The notes under the pieces are model-generated. The model saw only the letters and a list, made by a program, of their open reading frames with translations, searched no databases and had not been told where the DNA came from. The translations under genes and the position numbers were made by a program. From contig CABMGC010000046.1 of the NCBI GenBank assembly GCA_902385515.1, positions 1 through 13,471 on the forward strand: a stretch of DNA of 13,471 bases. The letters are read 5' to 3'. Below are positions 1 through 7,300 of this stretch, in pieces. Source of the DNA: an uncultured archaeon. GTDB lineage: Archaea; Micrarchaeota; Micrarchaeia; Micrarchaeales; CABMGC01. Each line of letters starts with the position of its first letter. Position 1 is the first letter of the stretch.

Positions 1-667
1 TGCTCAGCGCGAACACGCTCTTCGCCCTGACGAGGTCGCCGATCTTCACATTCCTTGCAAAAGACCCTATGGCTAGGGGCGCGAGCCTGTGGCCGAGCGA
101 CCTCAGCACGTTGAGCTCCGCTGCGCTCGCGTGCTTCTCGAATATCTTTAGGGTGTACAGCAGGTCGTTAAGGTTCGGGTCCTTGCCCTTAGGAGCGAAA
201 ATCCTATACATGTAAAGCATTGCCTTGTACAGCACGTAAGCCTGCAGGTGGCCTAGCGACAGTATCCTCCGCAGCATCCCGGAGACCTCCCCTGCCTTCT
301 CCTTGTCGCTCTTGTCTCCCAGGGCGAATAGGTTGATGCCAGTGTAGCTCGCGTCGTACACGTCGGCGCCCAGCGCATCTGCGAGGCCGAGATACTCGTC
401 GTGCGCGTCAAAGACGATGAAGCTTATGCCCTTCGCCGATATCTCGCTCAGTATTCCCTTGCATGCAGTGGACTTGCCGCTGCCGCTCTCCCCGATTATG
501 GCTATGTGCGGATTCAGCGACCTTCGAAGGTCCATTTTCATCGTCCGGAAAAAGGTCCGGCGCCATTTCCAGCTGACTCCGTTGAGCGAGCCTTTCAGCC
601 TCAGCTCGCGCGTAACCTTCCCTATCCTTATCGAGTTATTGTTTTGGAAAAACACATCGTCACCCAT
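1..667 (-). CDS. HerA/VirB4-type ATPase, N-terminal 222 residues (3' end outside window)
   Basis: The readable part starts at an ATG complementary to 665-667 and runs off the window without a stop. A Walker A P-loop, GESGSGKST, lies at residues 59-67, followed at 87-92 by DAHDEY, which resembles the D-x-HGEY segment of HerA/DUF87 and VirB4 ATPases. The segment NPHIAIIG before the P-loop and GINLF near 110 also fit this group. By family knowledge these are hexameric ATPases that pump or translocate DNA, in end resection (HerA), conjugation (VirB4) or mobile elements. No nuclease partner is visible inside the window, so the process served is unknown. The N-terminal region before the P-loop is short, about 58 residues. 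A 7-bp GC-rich hairpin ends one base before the start codon. In-frame stop upstream confirms the gene does not extend much further. Walker B and the arginine finger would lie beyond the window edge. Confidence 0.75.
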   Translation of the reverse strand, partial: MGDDVFFQNNNSIRIGKVTRELRLKGSLNGVSWKWRRTFFRTMKMDLRRSLNPHIAIIGESGSGKSTACKGILSEISAKGISFIVFDAHDEYLGLADALGADVYDASYTGINLFALGDKSDKEKAGEVSGMLRRILSLGHLQAYVLYKAMLYMYRIFAPKGKDPNLNDLLYTLKIFEKHASAAELNVLRSLGHRLAPLAIGSFARNVKIGDLVRAKSVFALS

Positions 668-668
668 G

Positions 669-686
669 GCGCAGGCTGACCTGCGC
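669..686 (-). promoter_or_regulatory. 7-bp GC-rich hairpin abutting an ATG start
   Basis: GCGCAGG and CCTGCGC form a perfect 7-bp stem around a 4-nt loop, ending one base before the start codon of the ATPase gene. The only Shine-Dalgarno-like run (AGGTCA) lies in this stem and loop, so folding could hide it. Regulatory effect is inference. Confidence 0.4.
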
Positions 687-710
687 AAACCAAACAGCCC
701 ATCTTTTCCG

Positions 711-736
711 AAAAATCAGACCTTCCCTTGGGGTCT
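711..736 (-). terminator. Possible terminator after the 118-codon gene
   Basis: On the minus strand AGACC and GGTCT pair around a 9-nt loop that can itself pair weakly, followed by GATTTTT. It lies 22 bases after the stop of the upstream small gene and before the ATPase gene. The structure is modest; archaeal termination usually relies on the T-run. Confidence 0.35.
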
Positions 737-758
737 CGGTCTCCCTGCGTCTTAGTTA

Positions 759-1115
759 TCAGGGCGGGGGGGAGGCATCCGCCTCCTCATCCGCATTGCA
801 GTTTGCCCCGTCCCAGCTCCGTACCAAATTGCCGTTTATCCCGTTTCCATCCGCGTAGTACCTGGCCTCGTAGCGCTTTCGCATGCCTGCGGCCATGCAG
901 TCGACGGCCGTAACGCCCGCGTGTGCGAGATCGCCGGAAGCGTTCATTATGCCCTCGACCACCGCACCGTACCTTCGCAGTGCGTCATCCCTGTCCTTCG
1001 CATTCGCGCACTTGACGACCAGCTCCTCTACGGCCACCCTCAGTTCCGTGTCCGTCCTTTCCGTGTCCGTACTTTTTCCGTTTCCAATTTTTCCATTCTT
1101 CACACTACCTCTCAT
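759..1115 (-). CDS. Orphan 118-residue protein, function unknown
   Basis: No family is recognised. The ATG complementary to 1113-1115 is chosen because GGTGA sits four bases before it, the same spacing as at several other starts here; an in-frame TTG twelve bases upstream would swallow that site. The protein has a polar, low-complexity N-terminus rich in Lys, Asn and Gly with TDTE twice, a helical-looking middle (about 25-85) with a VVEGIMNASGDLAHAG stretch, and an acidic tail ending in three prolines read from a G-rich tract. No signal peptide or membrane span is seen. Its promoter carries a 20-bp palindrome, suggesting tight control. The ATPase gene follows 91 bases downstream on the same strand, with a possible terminator between. 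The open frame on the opposite strand here is longer only because the region is GC-rich. Confidence 0.5.
   Translation of the reverse strand: MRGSVKNGKIGNGKSTDTERTDTELRVAVEELVVKCANAKDRDDALRRYGAVVEGIMNASGDLAHAGVTAVDCMAAGMRKRYEARYYADGNGINGNLVRSWDGANCNADEEADASPPP
1044..1070 (-). repeat. 15-bp-period tandem repeat inside the 118-codon gene
   Basis: TTCCGTGTCCGT (plus strand) occurs at 1044-1055 and again at 1059-1070. It encodes the doubled TDTE in the protein's N-terminal low-complexity part. A multiple-of-three period keeps the frame. Confidence 0.6.
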
Positions 1116-1117
1116 TC

Positions 1118-1160
1118 GATCACCCAAAAGCAGAAGCGACTATGCCGATGGCAAAAGCCA
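1118..1160 (-). promoter_or_regulatory. Leader copy A: hairpin plus Shine-Dalgarno of the 118-codon gene
   Basis: Read on the minus strand, ATGGC-TTTT-GCCAT forms a 5-bp hairpin (about 1147-1160), followed by CGCTTCTGCTTTTGGGTGAT, which ends in the Shine-Dalgarno of the 118-codon gene. The second half is nearly identical to positions 1303-1322. Whether the hairpin acts in RNA is not known. Confidence 0.5.
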
Positions 1161-1201
1161 TACCGATTTGTATAGCGTAGGTCCGACGCGTTTCCGACAA
1201 T

Positions 1202-1221
1202 TATTTTACTTAAGTAAAATA
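1202..1221. promoter_or_regulatory. 20-bp perfect palindrome, likely operator
   Basis: TATTTTACTTAAGTAAAATA is its own reverse complement. It lies directly downstream of a minus-strand TATA box (about 1221-1228), between it and the expected transcription start, where a bound dimeric repressor would block RNA polymerase. A looser CTTA-GGG-TAAG dyad lies at 1247-1257. The binding protein is unknown. Confidence 0.6.
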
Positions 1222-1229
1222 TTTATATC
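1218..1229 (-). promoter_or_regulatory. TATA box for the 118-codon gene
   Basis: GATATAAATATT on the minus strand matches the archaeal TATA consensus. The start would fall near 1198, giving a leader of about 80 bases that contains leader copy A. Confidence 0.5.
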
Positions 1230-1255
1230 TTATGTATCTTCATATACTTAGGGTA

Positions 1256-1267
1256 AGATATATAAAC
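1256..1267 (+). promoter_or_regulatory. Possible plus-strand TATA box upstream of leader copy B
   Basis: AAGATATATAAA lies 25-30 bases before the hairpin at 1288-1303. It would start a plus-strand RNA at about 1288-1292 carrying hairpins at about 1288-1303 and 1320-1335. There is no long reading frame downstream until 1451. Confidence 0.3.
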
Positions 1268-1287
1268 TTTAATTCCTATAGCATATT

Positions 1288-1335
1288 GCCAGTAAAAGCT
1301 GGCATCACCCAAAAGTAGAGGCGGCGAAAGCCGCC
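1288..1335. promoter_or_regulatory. Leader copy B: duplicated leader element with two hairpins
   Basis: ATCACCCAAAAG(T)AGA(G)GCG matches leader copy A at 17 of 19 positions, both differences being transitions. It is flanked by GCCAG-TAAAAG-CTGGC (about 1288-1303) and by GGCGGC-GAAA-GCCGCC (1320-1335), a 6-bp stem with a GNRA tetraloop if read on the plus strand. On the minus strand it shows GGGTGATG but only a nine-codon frame follows. The rest of 1116-1450 has no gene. Strand and role are unresolved. Confidence 0.45.
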
Positions 1336-1400
1336 CTAATGCTCACGGACGCCGGAGCTACATTTCCTTATCCTTTATGTCCGCGACCTTCGCCGATGGT

Positions 1401-1412
1401 ATTTATATTTTA
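1401..1412. promoter_or_regulatory. TATA box of the FMN reductase operon, readable both ways
   Basis: TATTTATATTTT lies about 40-50 bases before the GTG at 1451, right for a plus-strand TATA box with a start near 1430. In reverse it reads AAAATATAAATA, about 100 bases upstream of the GGGTGAT of leader copy B, the same layout as copy A and its TATA box. Confidence 0.5.
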
Positions 1413-1450
1413 AGGTAATAGTAACTCCGATAAGGCAAACGGGCGATAGA

Positions 1451-2035
1451 GTGGCTGACGACACGATAAAAATTCTTGGATTTGCGGGAAGCATGCGGCA
1501 GGGTTCTTACAACAGGATGCTGCTTAACGCGGCGGCGGAGCTGCTGCCGAGTAATACGACGATGGACATATATGACTTCGGGGAGATGCCCATCTTCGAC
1601 CAGGACTCGGAGAAGAAGACCCTCTCCGCGGAGGTCACGAAATTCAAGGAGAAGGTAAGGCAAGCAGATGCCATACTCATATCAACGCCCGAGTACAACT
1701 ACACCATACCTGCCGCGCTGAAGAACGTGCTTGAGTGGGCTTCGAGGCCTTACGGCGACAATGCGTTCGACAGGAAGCCAGTAGCCGTGATGAGCGCATC
1801 GACCGAAGGCGGGGGCGGGGCGATTGCGCAGTACCACCTGCGCCAGATAATGGTCTACCTCAACGCGTACGTGCTGAACAAGCCGCAGGTGCTCGTGAAC
1901 TTCGCCGACGAAAAGTTCGACGCAAAAGGCGCTCTCACTGATTCCGACGCCAGGACTCACCTGAAAGTAATGCTCACCAACCTGCAGAACTGGGCGAGGC
2001 TGATAAAGTACGGAAAGGCCAACAACCTGATATGA
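1451..2035 (+). CDS. NAD(P)H-dependent FMN reductase, first tandem copy
   Basis: This 194-residue flavodoxin-fold protein belongs to the NADPH-dependent FMN reductase family (ChrR/YieF/Lot6 type). The FMN phosphate loop GFAGSMRQGSYN is at residues 10-21, and the flavin-contact motif PEYNYTIPAALKN with WASRP is at about 80-99. Length is normal for the family. Such enzymes transfer electrons from NAD(P)H to FMN, quinones, metals or azo compounds in the cytoplasm; the substrate here cannot be read from sequence. The GTG start at 1451 has a weak GGCGA four bases before it and a TATA box some 40 bases upstream. Its stop codon overlaps the ATG of the second copy by four bases (ATGA), so the pair is translationally coupled. 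No membrane segments or signal. Confidence 0.88.
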   Translation: MADDTIKILGFAGSMRQGSYNRMLLNAAAELLPSNTTMDIYDFGEMPIFDQDSEKKTLSAEVTKFKEKVRQADAILISTPEYNYTIPAALKNVLEWASRPYGDNAFDRKPVAVMSASTEGGGGAIAQYHLRQIMVYLNAYVLNKPQVLVNFADEKFDAKGALTDSDARTHLKVMLTNLQNWARLIKYGKANNLI

Positions 2036-2616
2036 TGGCTGGCGGACATCTTAGGATATTCGGATTCGCTGGCAGCCTACGCAAGGGATCGTACAACAGG
2101 ATGCTCCTTGACGCGGCGGCGGAGCTGCTGCCCGAAGGCGCCAGCCTCGAGAATTTCGACCTGTCGGACATACCTGTATTCAACCAGGACCTTGAGGGGG
2201 CGCTGCCTGAGCCGGTCAAAAGATTCAAGGCAGGCATAAAGGCCGCCGACGCGATACTCATCGTAACTCCCGAGTACAACTATTCGGTTCCCGGCGTGCT
2301 GAAGAACGCCATAGACTGGGCTTCGAGGCCGCATGGCGACAACTCGTTCGAAAAGAAGCCGGTGGCTATCATGAGCGCATCCCCGGGCATGCTGGGCGGC
2401 TCAAGGGCCCAGTACCACCTGCGACAAAGCTTCGTGTTCCTCAACGCCTATCCGATGCAGAGGCCGGAGATCTTCGTGGCGTTCGCGGACACTAAGTTCG
2501 ACGGCGAAGGAAGGCTTACCGATCAGGACACGAGAGACCACGTCAAGACATTTTTGCAGAGCCTGGCGAAATGGTCGGATGCTATAGGCCGCGCTGGTGC
2601 GGCCAACCTGATCTAG
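2032..2616 (+). CDS. NAD(P)H-dependent FMN reductase, second tandem copy
   Basis: Also 194 residues, about half identical to the preceding gene by eye, with GFAGSLRKGSYN at 10-21 and PEYNYSVPGVLKN with WASRP at about 80-99. Both copies end in NLI. They arose by tandem duplication and both keep the FMN-binding features, so both are probably active; differences between the motifs (for example FDLSDIPVFNQD against YDFGEMPIFDQD) may tune the substrate or allow heterodimers. The start is the ATG at 2032 overlapping the previous stop; a second ATG follows immediately and would give a protein one residue shorter. No Shine-Dalgarno is visible, so translation probably depends on the upstream gene. Substrate unknown. 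Confidence 0.88.
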   Translation: MMAGGHLRIFGFAGSLRKGSYNRMLLDAAAELLPEGASLENFDLSDIPVFNQDLEGALPEPVKRFKAGIKAADAILIVTPEYNYSVPGVLKNAIDWASRPHGDNSFEKKPVAIMSASPGMLGGSRAQYHLRQSFVFLNAYPMQRPEIFVAFADTKFDGEGRLTDQDTRDHVKTFLQSLAKWSDAIGRAGAANLI

Positions 2617-2664
2617 CGATGGAGCAATCCATAATAACTTTCCATCCGTCAGTTAGGTGATTCA

Positions 2665-3978
2665 ATGGCCGTAAAAATTGATTCTAAAATAAGAAGCATA
2701 ATCGAAAGAGACGGCAAAGTCATGATGACGACAACACGGGAGCCGTACCCGTTCGTTGCGGATCGCGGGGACGGGGATTTCGCGTACGACGTCTCGGGCA
2801 ACAAGTTCATCGATTTCACAAGCTTCATATCAGTGTACAACTTTGGCGTCAACGCGAATGCCGATGTGAGGAATGCGGTCAAGAAGCAGGTAGACAGGCT
2901 TATGCACCCTGCGTTTACGGACTTCTACGGGGAACTGCCGGTCAGGTTCGCCGAAAAACTCGTTGCGATGTTTCCGAAGGGCTTCGGGCGCGTCTTCTAC
3001 TCCAACTCGGGCACCGAGGCCAACGAGGCGGCGCTGAAGTTTGCTAAGGCCCTGACGAAGAGGCAGTATGTCATAGCGTTCTATAACGCATTCCACGGGA
3101 GGACTTACGGGTCCCTTGGCCTGACCGCATCGAACAAGGTGCACAGGGCAGGCTTCGGGCCTTTCAATTCAGTAATACACGCGCCGTATCCCTACGCCTA
3201 CAGGTTCCCTTACGGAGACGAGGAGGAGTGCGGCAGGTTCTGCATCTCCCACATAAGGGACAATATACTTGAGAAGGAGGTTGACCCGAATGAGGTCGCG
3301 GCAATCGTCATGGAGCCGGTGCAGGGAGAGGGAGGGTACATAGTTCCGCCGAAGAGTTTCGTAAAAGAACTCAGGAAGCTTGCGAGCGAGCACGGCATAG
3401 CCCTCATCTCCGACGAGGTCCAGGCAGGCTACATGAGGACGGGCAGGTTCCTTGCCCTGGACAACTTCGGCGTCGAGGCGGACATTTACTCCATGGCCAA
3501 GGCGGCGGGCGGAGGCCTGCCGTTCGGCGTGACCGTCACCAGAAGGTCGCTAGGGGACATGCCTGCCGGCGCCCATTCTAACACGTTCGGAGGGAACCTG
3601 CTAGCCATAGCGGCCGCGGACGCCTCGCTCGACTACGTCAAGAAGAACGAGAAGAGCCTCCAAAAGCAGGTCGCAAAGAAGGGCCGAAAGATAATGGCAA
3701 GGCTCGAAGAGCTCAAGGAAAAGTACGAAATAATCGGAGATGTGAGGGGCCTTGGACTGATGATAGGGATGGAGATCGTAAAAAGCAAGGACACGAAGGA
3801 GTACGCTGCCAAACAGAGGGACGCAATACTCATCGAATGTTTCAACAACGGGCTGCTGGTGCTTCCGGCAGGGCGGTCCACCATAAGGCTCATCCCTCCG
3901 ATAACGATGTCAGAGGCCAGCATCGACAAGGGGCTTGACGTGCTGGAGAAGGCGGTCGGAAACGCCGGCAGGAATTAG
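2665..3978 (+). CDS. Class-III PLP-dependent aminotransferase
   Basis: This 437-residue protein has the fold-type I, class III (omega-aminotransferase) signature: the PLP phosphate site SGTEAN at 115-120, FHGRTYGS at 143-150, EPVQGEGGY at 217-225, DEVQ at 250-253 (Asp250 contacts the pyridine nitrogen), the Schiff-base Lys279 in SMAKAAGGGLPFG, and HSNTFGGN at 304-311. Length is full. It resembles the archaeal group that includes 4-aminobutyrate, ornithine and acetylornithine aminotransferases and the broad-specificity amino-acid racemase of Pyrococcus; sequence alone does not choose between them. The ATG start has a textbook GGTGA four bases before it. It lies 48 bases after the second FMN reductase on the same strand, so cotranscription is plausible; a weak ATGGA/TCCAT stem lies in the gap. 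No biosynthetic neighbours point to a pathway. Confidence 0.88.
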   Translation: MAVKIDSKIRSIIERDGKVMMTTTREPYPFVADRGDGDFAYDVSGNKFIDFTSFISVYNFGVNANADVRNAVKKQVDRLMHPAFTDFYGELPVRFAEKLVAMFPKGFGRVFYSNSGTEANEAALKFAKALTKRQYVIAFYNAFHGRTYGSLGLTASNKVHRAGFGPFNSVIHAPYPYAYRFPYGDEEECGRFCISHIRDNILEKEVDPNEVAAIVMEPVQGEGGYIVPPKSFVKELRKLASEHGIALISDEVQAGYMRTGRFLALDNFGVEADIYSMAKAAGGGLPFGVTVTRRSLGDMPAGAHSNTFGGNLLAIAAADASLDYVKKNEKSLQKQVAKKGRKIMARLEELKEKYEIIGDVRGLGLMIGMEIVKSKDTKEYAAKQRDAILIECFNNGLLVLPAGRSTIRLIPPITMSEASIDKGLDVLEKAVGNAGRN

Positions 3979-3994
3979 GTGACCGTAGAAAATG

Positions 3995-4002
3995 CTTAAA
4001 TA
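3995..4002 (+). promoter_or_regulatory. TATA box for the 104-codon gene
   Basis: CTTAAATA, within the dyad GCTTA-AA-TAAGC, lies about 33 bases before the GTG start, placing transcription start within a few bases of the coding region. The message is likely nearly leaderless. Confidence 0.45.
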
Positions 4003-4031
4003 AGCTGACAGACACCTAAGCTTGTGGTAAC

Positions 4032-4346
4032 GTGGTGGAAAGATTCAAAGCAGGGCCGAAACCGGAGTTCGCTGGGGAAAAGCGCCCTGACGGGATAAAG
4101 ACGTTCGAGGAGAAGCTGGTCGACGGCGCGAAGACCTTCGACGCGCTGTATGAGACTATAGAGAAGATAGGCCCGGTGAAAGGCAGCCGCGAGACGTTCG
4201 CGCCCGAAAGGCTCAAGAGACTCATAGAAGAATACAGGGAGGATGGCAGAAGCTCGATTGCTATAACGCGCACGCACGGCATCAGGGCCAAGGCAATCGA
4301 ACTGCTAAGAGAAGAGGCCATTGAGAACCCGTCGCGCAGATACTAG
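4032..4346 (+). CDS. Small charged protein, function unknown
   Basis: A protein of 104 residues, rich in Lys, Arg and Glu, with no signal peptide, no membrane span and no recognised family. Predicted helices lie at about 23-45 and 58-70, then a basic stretch SSIAITRTHGIRAKAIELLREEA at about 74-96 that could be a helix-turn-helix-like or nucleic-acid-contact segment; that reading is speculative. The start is one of two adjacent GTG codons: 4032 gives the longest form, while 4035 has a GGTAA four bases before it, the spacing seen at other starts. It has its own TATA box. It ends eight bases from the 3' end of the DP2 gene on the other strand, so transcripts converge. Codon use resembles its neighbours. 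Confidence 0.65.
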   Translation: MVERFKAGPKPEFAGEKRPDGIKTFEEKLVDGAKTFDALYETIEKIGPVKGSRETFAPERLKRLIEEYREDGRSSIAITRTHGIRAKAIELLREEAIENPSRRY

Positions 4347-4354
4347 GGCTGGTG

Positions 4355-7300
4355 CTACAGGAAATTGGCCAGGTTGAACTGACCCTTGTTCTCCTCGACG
4401 TTCAGCTCGAGGCTGCCGAATATGGCGTCGATCTCGTCGCGTATCAGCATGATCCTCTGCTTGGTGTAGTTGTCTAGGTCGTACCTGTTCGCGAGGTTCG
4501 TCGCCGTGTCAAGGTACTTCTCTATCCCGCCCTTCGATATAGTGAGCAGTAGCTTGCCCCCGTCCCTTGTGCACTTGCCGACAAGCGGCACCCTGCGGTA
4601 CTTCGCATTGCACGATGCACACCTGAACCTCTGCTTGGAATAGGAGTGCAAATTACCGATCAGGTCGGGAAGGAAATGGCTCATGATTAGCCTCTTCGCG
4701 GCGTCTGGTTTGTCTATTGAAGTTATCATGTCCATCAGCCTGAACTCTGCCTCTATCTTCTCGTCCATCGTCTTGAGCTGCGTGTAGACGCTCTTCTTGG
4801 GCGCAAGCTTTATGGCGGTTTGGAGAGCGCCGTGCGAGAACCTCAGATTGTCGAATATCGCCTTGCTGTTGAGCCGGTTTTCCACCAGCTCTATCTTTAC
4901 CTCCGAAGGCGGCGCGCAGGCGAGAGTCTTCTCGTAGAACTCGAGCGGGTATGACTCCACCAGGTCCATGGCATGGACCTCGTCGTCGACCTCCTCCGGC
5001 ATCACCCGCGTGGTGAGAAGCAGGGGCTCGTCCATGGTGCCGCCTATGTTCGTGGGCAAATACTCCTTTGAGAAGTTTATGAGCGCGTCGAGCAAGAGCA
5101 TCGTCGTGTCCTCGTCACCGTCGCAGTTCCTCCTCCTGGCCGCTATGATGAAGGGGTGCGCAAAACCGACGTTCGCGTCCGTGAAGCCGACGACCCTGTT
5201 GAGCACCGCGCACGACGTATGCGGGGCGAGCGTTAGGACGAGCTTCCCGAGCATGTCATGCGGTGCGTTGACGTTGTAGTACGGCTCGAGCCCGTAGAGC
5301 TGCTGGAGCATGTCGTCCATGAACTTGGCGACGTTCATCAGATACTCGGCCCCGCGCTTGTTAAGTATGACATCCTGGTGCCGCATCTCGACGAGCTGGT
5401 CCTCGCCAGCTAGATCTGATCCATCCGCGGCCTTGTCGTACCCCAGGGCTCTGAGCTCCTGCACAGTCACGCCCATCTCGCTTGGGTAGAAGTGGGTCAG
5501 CGGCTGGTCGGTCGCATCGAACCTTGACGTCCCGTCCTTGAATATGAATATGTTGTGGCGCGCCCTCAGTATGCCCTTCTCGAGCGGCTCGGCTATGCGG
5601 TTCCTGTTCATCAGGCTCTTTACCCCCTTTATGTGCTTGGGCATCTTGGACACGCCTATCTTCGCCGTGGCGTTGGTGACCAGGCGCATGAAGTCCACGT
5701 TTCTCTCGCTGAACGTCTGCGTCTCGGTGCCGCAGGTCTCGCACTTCTCTTTATGTTGGGCCTTGTTGCACTTGGGGCAGAAGCGCTCGATGGACGCGTG
5801 ATGGTTGCAGCGGTAGCAGTACGGGCCGTCGAGCAGCATGCCGCAGGAATCGCACTTGTACCTTGCCATGTCCACTTTTATGCTCTGCCTGCCGAACTTG
5901 TTGCAGTCGTACGAGTACGCGTTGGACAGGTTCCTCTCCTTTCCGCCGAACTCCCCTATCGGGAAAAGCACGTGTGGGGACGGCTTCATAAGCCGCTCCC
6001 TCGCCTTCTCAGGCCTGCCTATTCTCGCTCCCACGTAGGTGGACCTCTTCATTATCCTGAATGGGGCGACTGCGTTCACCATGGCCAGCGCACCCTCATA
6101 GTCGCCCTTGTACTTTTCTAACAGGCTCTCGCTCATGTCGAGCGCGCCTTCGCCGTGCGCGAAGCCGAGGGACGCGAGCAGGCTCTGGGCATTGTCGCCG
6201 ACCACAGATATGCCCCCGTTCACGGGTTTGTGAGGCACGTTCATCAGCTCGAGAGTCCTCTTCACCTTGGTATCGCCGATTTCGATAGCGCTTACGCCGA
6301 ACAGGCCGGCGCCGGTGATCTTTGCCTTGGACACCGCCTTGGCCAGGTCAGTTAGGTCTTCTTTTCCAACGGCCTGGAATTCGAACAGGAATCTCGGATG
6401 TATCGGGACTCCATACCTCTGCGACATCGCGTAGGCGTCCTTGAACGTGAGGGCCTTGTGGTCCGGCCTGAGGTCTTCCCTGGATGCCGCACGCAGCTGC
6501 GCTTCCCAGAACTCCTCGACGTAGCTGCTAGGCTGCAGAGGAGTGTTGGTCTTCTTGAAATCGCCGAATGTTATCAGTATGTCCCCAAGCGAAAGGATCT
6601 CCGCGACCTCGTTCTTAAGAAGCATGGCCGTCTCCGCGTCGTTCACCCTGAGGGCCTCCCCGGACTTCAGCCTGATGAACGGGCCTTCTATCGTGTCAAC
6701 GGGCGCGGCGACGCATCCCTTGCCGGGGAACTCTACCTTCAGCTGGGTGCCCACCGCTATGAACTCCATCGTCAGTATGGCGGTGGCGGGGCTGAATCCC
6801 TTGGCGGCTATGCCTGTGGTCCTTGCCCTTCCGTACCTTAGCCTGAAGCCTCCTACGCGCTTCGGGTATGCCAATATCGGCCTGCCTGCGACGAGCTCCT
6901 CTAGGAACACCGCCGTCTTCTCCTTGTCTGACGCCGCCGTATCGACCTTCTTCGACTTGTCCACGGTTATTATGCCGCTCATCCAGCCCCAGTCCAGCTC
7001 GACCTTCTTGACCTCCTTGAATACGCTCTTTGCCTTCTGCACTATGCTGCTGAGCACAAGAGGCACTCCTCCCCTCACGCGGTTGGTTATGGCCATGTCC
7101 TTGCCGTCGAACTGGCGCCTGGAAAGATTCGCGTGAACGCTCACTTCTATGTCCTCGGTGGGGAGCCCGTCTACGCAAACGCAGCAGTTGCCGCACACTG
7201 TCCTGAGCTCGTCAGCGCTCGGCTTGTACTGGAGGTTGACGACGCGCTCGTGGTAGAGTTCCACCTCCTCCAGGTAGCGTTCCAGCTCGTCAGGAGTCAC

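Noticed and set aside
883..1251. 122-codon open frame on the plus strand across the 118-codon gene
   Set aside because: Low-complexity Ser/Thr/Ala product crossing the palindrome and TATA region; the minus-strand gene has a proper Shine-Dalgarno and promoter.
5555..6121. Long open frame on the plus strand opposite DP2 (and similar ones at 6398-6841 and 7133-7810)
   Set aside because: They lie wholly antisense to a full-length, motif-complete DP2 and their products look like mirror reading of a GC-biased gene, with no recognisable motif.
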